Source: Corallium rubrum (taxonomy: Eukaryota > Cnidaria > Anthozoa > Scleralcyonacea > Coralliidae). Taken from it: a stretch of DNA of 64,000 nucleotides. The notes under the pieces were generated by a model that saw nothing but the letters and a program-made list of their open reading frames with translations, was not told the DNA's origin and ran no database searches. The stretch is from the NCBI GenBank assembly GCA_964035015.1, contig OZ035998.1:33589628-33653627 (forward strand). Direction: 5' to 3'. Both the position numbers and the translations under genes were made by a program. Positions 57,838 to 64,000 of this stretch are shown piece after piece (position 1 is the first letter of the stretch; every line of letters begins with the position of its first letter).

Positions 57838-58374
57838 ATGCCTAAGAGGGAAGGTAAGCGCAGTAAAAATGAGCCAGTTGTTATTGAATATGAGGCTATT
57901 GAAAAACTAGTTGACGAGCTGCAGGTTGCGGAAGAGAGTATTGCTAAAACTGTGAGCACTGAGGAACCTAGCATAGACACCAGGCGCGAGGAACTTATAA
58001 CTGCATCTGATGATGGGTACATTACCCAGAAGTCCGGACATATAAGAAAATGTAGTGAGAAGACATTAGACAAAATTTACAAGGCCTATGAAGCTAAAAG
58101 GAAGAAGGACGCAGACGGGTTCCTAACAGATTTACTAATAAGTCAGTTCTCAACAATGCTTGGTGGTCTTGACGCAATTGAGGATCCTGTTGCGCTGACA
58201 GATGAACTTAAGAATAATGGTATACTGAGAAAAGATGTTGAGAGTATTATATCAGTAGTTAGCCCATACATACCCCTAATAGGATTACTTGGAGGTGTTG
58301 TTATAACTGGTAAGCATATATACCAGCATAAGAATAGTACACAACCTATAATATATGAACAGGACCCTAAGTAG
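57838..58374 (+). CDS. Charged protein with C-terminal TM, unknown
   Basis: 178 residues: a basic start (MPKREGKRSK), a charged helical body, and one membrane segment near 145-162 (IPLIGLLGGVVITG). Its 3' end overlaps the next gene by 20 bp. It starts after CTAATGT. Probably structural. Confidence 0.65.
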   Translation: MPKREGKRSKNEPVVIEYEAIEKLVDELQVAEESIAKTVSTEEPSIDTRREELITASDDGYITQKSGHIRKCSEKTLDKIYKAYEAKRKKDADGFLTDLLISQFSTMLGGLDAIEDPVALTDELKNNGILRKDVESIISVVSPYIPLIGLLGGVVITGKHIYQHKNSTQPIIYEQDPK

Positions 58375-58879
58375 ATTCTTCGCTAAGTACCCATATGCTG
58401 ACAAAAGCAAGTTTATAACTGAATCAGTTTTTGGTAAGACAGAACCTGGCGTGTTCTTCGGACCCGCCGGCGCCGATGCTACATACATCTACACCGAGGA
58501 CCGGGAATTCAAGAGCAATGAGAACTACACCAAGTACCTCACAATAGATAAGCCACCGCCAAAGTTCCCAAAAATATGGTTAGGTGGTGGTACCGTGCAG
58601 AAGGTTCAGGGAAAAAGACATTGGGAGAAGGACATTGAGGGAAAACACGACTTCTCAAAGTTTACATACCTGTCTGAGAACGTTATAGACTACGACCTTA
58701 ACAATTTCAGGGTCTATGTTAACGACCATAACTTCTTCATGTCTAAGTTACCAGTTCTGAACCCAGGAAACAGGACTGATATAGCAGTGTGGTGGAATAA
58801 CAATGAACCTTACTACCAGCTAATCTTTGCCGTCTACCTAAGTACGTACTGCTGCGGTGTTGGGGTTGAGCATCTATAA
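58355..58879 (+). CDS. Soluble protein, unknown
   Basis: 174 residues with many aromatic residues (YPYADKSKF, VFFGPAGADATYIYTEDREF, NNNEPYYQLIFAVYL), no membrane segment and a C-terminal cysteine pair. It overlaps the previous gene by 20 bp and starts after CCTATAATAT. No family recognised; conserved position in the structural block suggests a virion protein. Confidence 0.6.
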   Translation: MNRTLSRFFAKYPYADKSKFITESVFGKTEPGVFFGPAGADATYIYTEDREFKSNENYTKYLTIDKPPPKFPKIWLGGGTVQKVQGKRHWEKDIEGKHDFSKFTYLSENVIDYDLNNFRVYVNDHNFFMSKLPVLNPGNRTDIAVWWNNNEPYYQLIFAVYLSTYCCGVGVEHL

Positions 58880-58917
58880 AGTTCTCCGATGATGTTTATC
58901 CAGTGGTTACGTCTATT

Positions 58918-59799
58918 ATGCGCTTCCATGTGTACTTCACTACCCGACGTATACTAAGGCGTCTTATAAAGGAGAGGAAAAGTGACCTAATGAGGGAATT
59001 TGGTGCTGGTAAGGATGTAATCGACAACATGTCAAATATACCTAGAGAGAAAAAGTTCCTTATTAACCCACATTCTGGTCAGCATCATGACCGCGCATTT
59101 AAGGAGTGGATGTGGAGACTTAACCCTGATTATAAAACACACTACAGAAGGTTCATACCACTTAAGACAGATGGTTTTACCAGGATAGGGCTCCAATATC
59201 TAAATGAGTCTATCGAGGCTTATGTCTATGCAGTGCTAGGCTCTCAAGCTAAAACAAGGGTAAGTATTGTTAAGAAGGGTGCCGGAAGTCTGGAGTCACA
59301 ACAGGAATTCAGAGTCCTCGTAAATGACGCCGTCGTTAACTACTCTGTTAGCACTTGGATTCTGAATATGAACAGATCAATATCAGATACTAACGTAACC
59401 CAGAACTTGGCCATAAGTCCTGACACATGGTTAGTGCCAGGGTCACTCACAATACTGAAGACAAAAATTATCGGATATAACAACTTACTCAAACACGCGT
59501 CTGATGCTATGAAATTTGGTATTAACTCTAAAGTAAACTACCAGGGTGTTCACAAGCGACCAAAGAAGATACGCCAGGAATATGTGCCACATCTGGAAAC
59601 ATTAGATGAGGAACCAGACAGGAAGGAAAACTCTCCACACATAGGTTTCCATAAATCTACGGAACCACAAGCACCTAACATAGGTTTCCATACATCTACG
59701 GAGCCACAAGCACCTGTCACACAGAAAAACAATGAGCTTGGGATTATCTTGGTTGTAACAGCTGTGGCCGGGTATCTGTTTAGTAAAAACGTTATGTAG
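58918..59799 (+). CDS. Protein with tandem repeat and C-terminal TM, unknown
   Basis: 293 residues from the first ATG (an upstream GTG at 58903 is in frame). It has a basic N-terminus (RRILRRLIKERKSD), a beta-rich middle, a 13-residue tandem repeat (IGFHKSTEPQAPN / IGFHTSTEPQAPV) near the end and a final membrane segment (LGIILVVTAVAGYLF). It is the last gene of the plus block and is probably a virion surface or membrane-anchored protein. Confidence 0.65.
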   Translation: MRFHVYFTTRRILRRLIKERKSDLMREFGAGKDVIDNMSNIPREKKFLINPHSGQHHDRAFKEWMWRLNPDYKTHYRRFIPLKTDGFTRIGLQYLNESIEAYVYAVLGSQAKTRVSIVKKGAGSLESQQEFRVLVNDAVVNYSVSTWILNMNRSISDTNVTQNLAISPDTWLVPGSLTILKTKIIGYNNLLKHASDAMKFGINSKVNYQGVHKRPKKIRQEYVPHLETLDEEPDRKENSPHIGFHKSTEPQAPNIGFHTSTEPQAPVTQKNNELGIILVVTAVAGYLFSKNVM

Positions 59800-60000
59800 T
59801 GTAAACATGGGCTTTGCGTTTTTGGAGGAAAAAAAAAAGAAAAAAAAAAGGTGATGCTAGTGACTAAACCGACTGAAATAGGCAATTTCTCTTGATGCTA
59901 GTATAGGCTGGAGGTGTGGGGTGTTTAAGACGCTGGCATTCGACATATTTCTCTCCGTACGGTCAAAAGGAGGTTTCTTTAAGTCTGCTTAATGTAGTGG
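59800..60000. other. Noncoding spacer before the right terminal repeat
   Basis: It contains two A10 runs (59828-59850) just after the last stop and no gene. An open frame at 59916-60107 has no ATG and enters the terminal repeat. Confidence 0.6.
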
Positions 60001-60654
60001 ACTACTTCATAAAATCTGACTTGGATTCTGTGAAGACTTGTATTTTGGAAGATCGGTGGAACTTGCAGTTGTCAAAGGCGTCGCTGGCGAGTTGGGGGCA
60101 AAAATAAACTGGACCATAAAATGGAGAAATTTCTGGCTATATTATATACCAATTGAGGAAACGGTTGATGGTAACATAACCAACTCTAAACATATAACTT
60201 CTACATTGCCAAGCCATGGTGCCAAGCCGTAGACCAGTCCATGGTGCCAAGCCGTAGACCAGGCCATGGTGCCAAGTCGTGTGCCAAGCCATGTGCCAGG
60301 GTCAACGGTAGGACCAACGGCAGGGCCAACGACAGGGCCAACAGCAGGGCCAACGGCGAAAAGTGATGGTAGCGGTTACATACACTCGGAAGAAATGGTC
60401 TGGTATTCTCCAGGCTGTCGCCTGTTGCCAGCCCATAATTCTTCCTCACCTACTGCGGATCTTATGAAAGGTAATGGTACCAACAACTTCCCAGGCCCCC
60501 GGAAAAAAACCATCGACGATGTTGGCGATTTAGCATAAAAAGTGATGGTACCGGGGCATGGAAAAAGTGATGGTACCGGGGTATGGAAAAAGTGATGGTA
60601 TCGCCGATGTCACCAAAAAAAAAATGGCCTCGTACCCCCATTTCCTATACTACT
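60000..60654. repeat. Polinton right inverted terminal repeat
   Basis: Inverse of 40338-40990: the outer ~450 bp are nearly identical, the inner part is diverged. Compared with the left copy it lacks one GTTGGCCCTGCC 12-mer and has an extra CCATGGTGCCAAGCCGTAGA-type unit, so the two ends have not been perfectly homogenised. Ends CCTATACTACT. Confidence 0.9.
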
Positions 60655-60660
60655 TATATT
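60655..60660. repeat. Target-site duplication, right (tatatt)
   Basis: Six bases identical to 40332-40337 directly outside the CT end of the Polinton. Confidence 0.9.
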
Positions 60661-60763
60661 AGGTTTTTCAAAGCATGATATGATTAGTGCTGTTCTTTAG
60701 CTAGGACTTATCAACTATAGATAAGCTATCTCGGCTTTGTACAACTCACCCTAGATCATATAG

Positions 60764-60879
60764 ATTATTTTTGTGGAAACACGGCCACGTAAAATATTTA
60801 TTTGCTAAGCTTTCAGCCTGTTGACTCAGGCCGAAAGCTTACATATGAATATTTTACTTGGTGTTTCCACAAAAATAAT
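60764..60879. mobile_element. Small MITE
   Basis: TTATTTTTGTGGAAACACGG on the left faces GTGTTTCCACAAAAATAAT on the right, with a second inner inverted pair (AAGCTTTCAGCCTG / CAGGCCGAAAGCTT). It is followed by a short (TA)n run at 60877-60897. Confidence 0.75.
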
Positions 60880-60897
60880 ATATATATATATATATTA

Positions 60898-61519
60898 CAT
60901 TATCATGCCAGATTATCAACATTGTGTTCCATGCAAAACAACATTTTACCAAATATGCTGTCAGTGGTATTCAAGTGTAATGCAACATCACTTATATTTT
61001 GTGATTCTGCTAGTATTTGAAATAAGACAGTACAACAATCATACTCAGTATTGTCGTTTCAACAGATATATTTCTTCATTTCAAGGCTTTCAACATATTC
61101 AAGGCTTTAAGTTTCCCAACAGTTCACAATAGCTTTTCAACAATTTATCAAAATGTACAATTGAGTGACACTTAGACACCAGATTATAGAATATTTTAGT
61201 ACTTTCACAAGAGTCAGACTTCTGGCGTATCTACTATTCTGTGGTCAGACCGCTGTAGCAGCTCTGGTGTGCACAAACTTCGGTTTCTTAATTTCATTAT
61301 ACAAGATATTGAACAACACCTAAAACAAGTAAACAGCACCAAGTCAAGGTTTTGTAATGTCGATATAACAGCCAAGATATTTTGTCAGCATAAATTTCTT
61401 ATATACATGTATATAGTGTAAATACACGCTTCCTGGAGTCATTTAAAGAGGCAACATCAAAATTTGAACTTGTCCAAATTATGCAAATTATCTATGCTAT
61501 CTACAGATTTGGAAATATA
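60898..61519. other. Gene-free flank right of the Polinton
   Basis: No gene is recognised. The last ~70 bp (61441-61510) are an inverted, diverged copy of part of the transposase ORF at 61766-62044 (shared words TTTGAACTTGTCCAAATTAT and AGAGGCAACATCAAAATTT). Confidence 0.55.
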
Positions 61520-62094
61520 CAGGGTGTCCCAAGCGAATGTCGCCCATCCCCCGTTTTTGACCACAGCTTTGTTTGAGTGCGGAATACAAGTTTGAATACA
61601 TATGCATGTGAAAACTGACCACAGGGGAATAAAGTTTGATTCCAAATGAGCAATGCGGCATCAAATCATGTGGGGGTCCTTGGGGTAATAACAATGCTCA
61701 TGATAGTTCCATGCACATGTTTGCCATGTAGGCAGAAGTGCACTTTATACTTCATCCGTCTTAAGATGGTTGGACAACAATTCACTCACGAAGAAAGAGC
61801 ATTCATGGTACTTTCCTATCATGAAACAAGAAGCCCAACAAGGACAAGGGAAGCCTTTGGGAGAAGATTTCCAAATCTTGACGTAGCATACATAATTTGG
61901 ACAAGTTCAAATTTTGATGTTGCCTCTTTAAATGACTACAGGAAGCGAGTAGATAACTACTTAGCTTTGAAAATTTCAGACAACAAAGAAGGAGGGATGG
62001 GCTTTCGGCGTGATATTAAAATTTACTTCTTGTACCATAATTAAAGAAGGTGCACCTCATTAATGGATGGGGGGCATTTTTTTGGGACACCCTG
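61520..62094. mobile_element. Transposon remnant with CAGGGTGTCCCAA ends
   Basis: CAGGGTGTCCCAA at 61520 and TTGGGACACCCTG ending at 62094 are flanked by TA on both sides. TA duplication and these ends fit the Tc1/mariner-IS630 group. It encodes only the N-terminal DNA-binding part of a transposase, so it is deleted internally. Confidence 0.75.
61766..62044 (+). pseudogene. Transposase N-terminal helix-turn-helix fragment (DUF4817-like)
   Basis: MVGQQFTHEERAFMVLSYHE, then ETRSPTRTREAFGRRFPN, is the helix-turn-helix pattern found at the start of many animal IS630/mariner-type transposases. The frame continues briefly into unrelated residues and stops at 62042-62044. The DDE catalytic core is absent. 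Confidence 0.65.
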
Positions 62095-62630
62095 TATATT
62101 GTCCGAATTAACGGTTTTGACTTGAGCCCTCTACTTTTCTTTGCGTATAAATTACTGCCCTTTTCTTATGCAGAATGTGGGAGACCTCTCAAGCATAGGA
62201 CCCGTCTGTCCCAGATGAGTTAACTCCTAGCTCGATGTATTTTCCTGTAATCGGCCTATCCCATAAAATAGATGTATTTGTCAAAAGATTGGCGCGCGCG
62301 TTTTTTACAATGACGAACTCTCGGAGTGGACTAAATTATTACAATAAGAAATTACACATTCTGAAAGAAAATCTCCCAAACTTTCTTGAATTAGATAAAG
62401 AATACATTGAACAATAACCAGGTTTGTGTAAAATCTTAACGATATAAGAGTAAAAAATATTTCTAACGACCAACATGACCACCGCCAATTTTCTTTAGTC
62501 AAGTAACCTTCGTAATGCTCAATCTTCGCTATTTGATTCTTGATCCAATGATTCATAAACAATAACTATAAGTTGCCTGCGCCCAATATGCAAAACCTCT
62601 ATGAATTCAAGGCAACAAAATGTTATTCCC
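62095..62630. other. Noncoding spacer
   Basis: No gene or repeat family is recognised between the transposon remnant and the satellite. A GCGCGCGCG run occurs at about 62293. Confidence 0.5.

Positions 62631-64000
<1,370 letters not shown>

Larger units (their letters stand above)
40338..60654. mobile_element. Complete Polinton/Maverick (adintovirus-like) element
   Basis: A 20,317-bp unit beginning AGTAGTATAGG and ending CCTATACTACT, flanked by perfect 6-bp copies of TATATT (40332-40337 and 60655-60660). AG..CT ends, long inverted repeats and a 6-bp duplication are the hallmarks of Polintons. It encodes a protein-primed type B DNA polymerase, rve integrase, packaging ATPase, and probable major and penton capsid proteins in two divergent blocks. 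The polymerase is disrupted while the other genes are open, so this copy is probably unable to replicate without help. The accessory genes (Bro-N/VRR-NUC, dead VRR-NUC, zinc ribbon) are not part of the usual core. Confidence 0.95.

Noticed and set aside
59916-60107. 63-codon open frame after the last Polinton gene
   Set aside because: No ATG (GTG start), runs into the terminal repeat and has no matching frame in the left repeat.

Overview
The window reads as animal nuclear DNA. It has low gene density, long introns with GT/AG borders, many foldback transposons (MITEs), 5S- and tRNA-derived SINEs and long microsatellites. The gene set and the style of the repeats fit a cnidarian, most likely an anthozoan; that placement is inference, and no marker here settles the species.

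Three host genes are supported. (1) Positions 73-15773 (+) hold the last eight coding exons of dihydropyrimidine dehydrogenase (DPYD), from just before the catalytic-cysteine loop through the C-terminal pair of 4Fe-4S clusters; the 5' part lies left of the window. (2) Positions 22271-23914 (+) hold a single-exon RING / TRAF-type zinc finger / coiled coil / kelch protein, probably a ubiquitin ligase. (3) Positions 27922-37352 (-) hold a complete five-coding-exon HMG-CoA synthase, with a likely TATA promoter and 5' noncoding exon to the right. Introns and spacers are packed with repeats, several nested and several with readable target-site duplications (TTAA, TTA, TA, 8 bp, 9 bp).

The most important object is a complete Polinton/Maverick (adintovirus-like) element at 40338-60654. 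It is 20,317 bp long, starts AG and ends CT, has long inverted repeats and is flanked by a perfect 6-bp duplication (tatatt). It has two divergent gene blocks meeting at a 29-bp spacer near 52670. The minus block holds a protein-primed type B DNA polymerase (broken by two frameshifts and a 1.5-kb hAT-like insertion), a Bro-N/VRR-NUC/zinc-finger fusion, a tandem VRR-NUC paralogue lacking catalytic residues, a zinc-ribbon protein resembling the late transcription factor VLTF3, five small (mostly membrane) proteins and a fibre-like protein. The plus block holds a penton-like minor capsid protein, an rve integrase with chromodomain, a large membrane protein, a probable major capsid protein, an A32/FtsK-type packaging ATPase and three proteins of unknown role. 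I found no adenain-type protease. Most element genes share a short motif, TAGTNTATG or TATAGTATG, that runs into the start codon.

The best candidates for something undescribed are in the element's accessory block (46.7-49.5 kb): the active nuclease fusion beside a catalytically dead double nuclease, and between them about 290 bp of palindromic units that appear to descend from a palindromic stretch inside the bro-like gene, with arm sequences that change while pairing is mostly kept. To the right, 60.7-64 kb holds a small MITE, a CAGGGTGTCCC transposon remnant with a helix-turn-helix ORF, and a tetranucleotide satellite of more than 1.3 kb that runs off the window.
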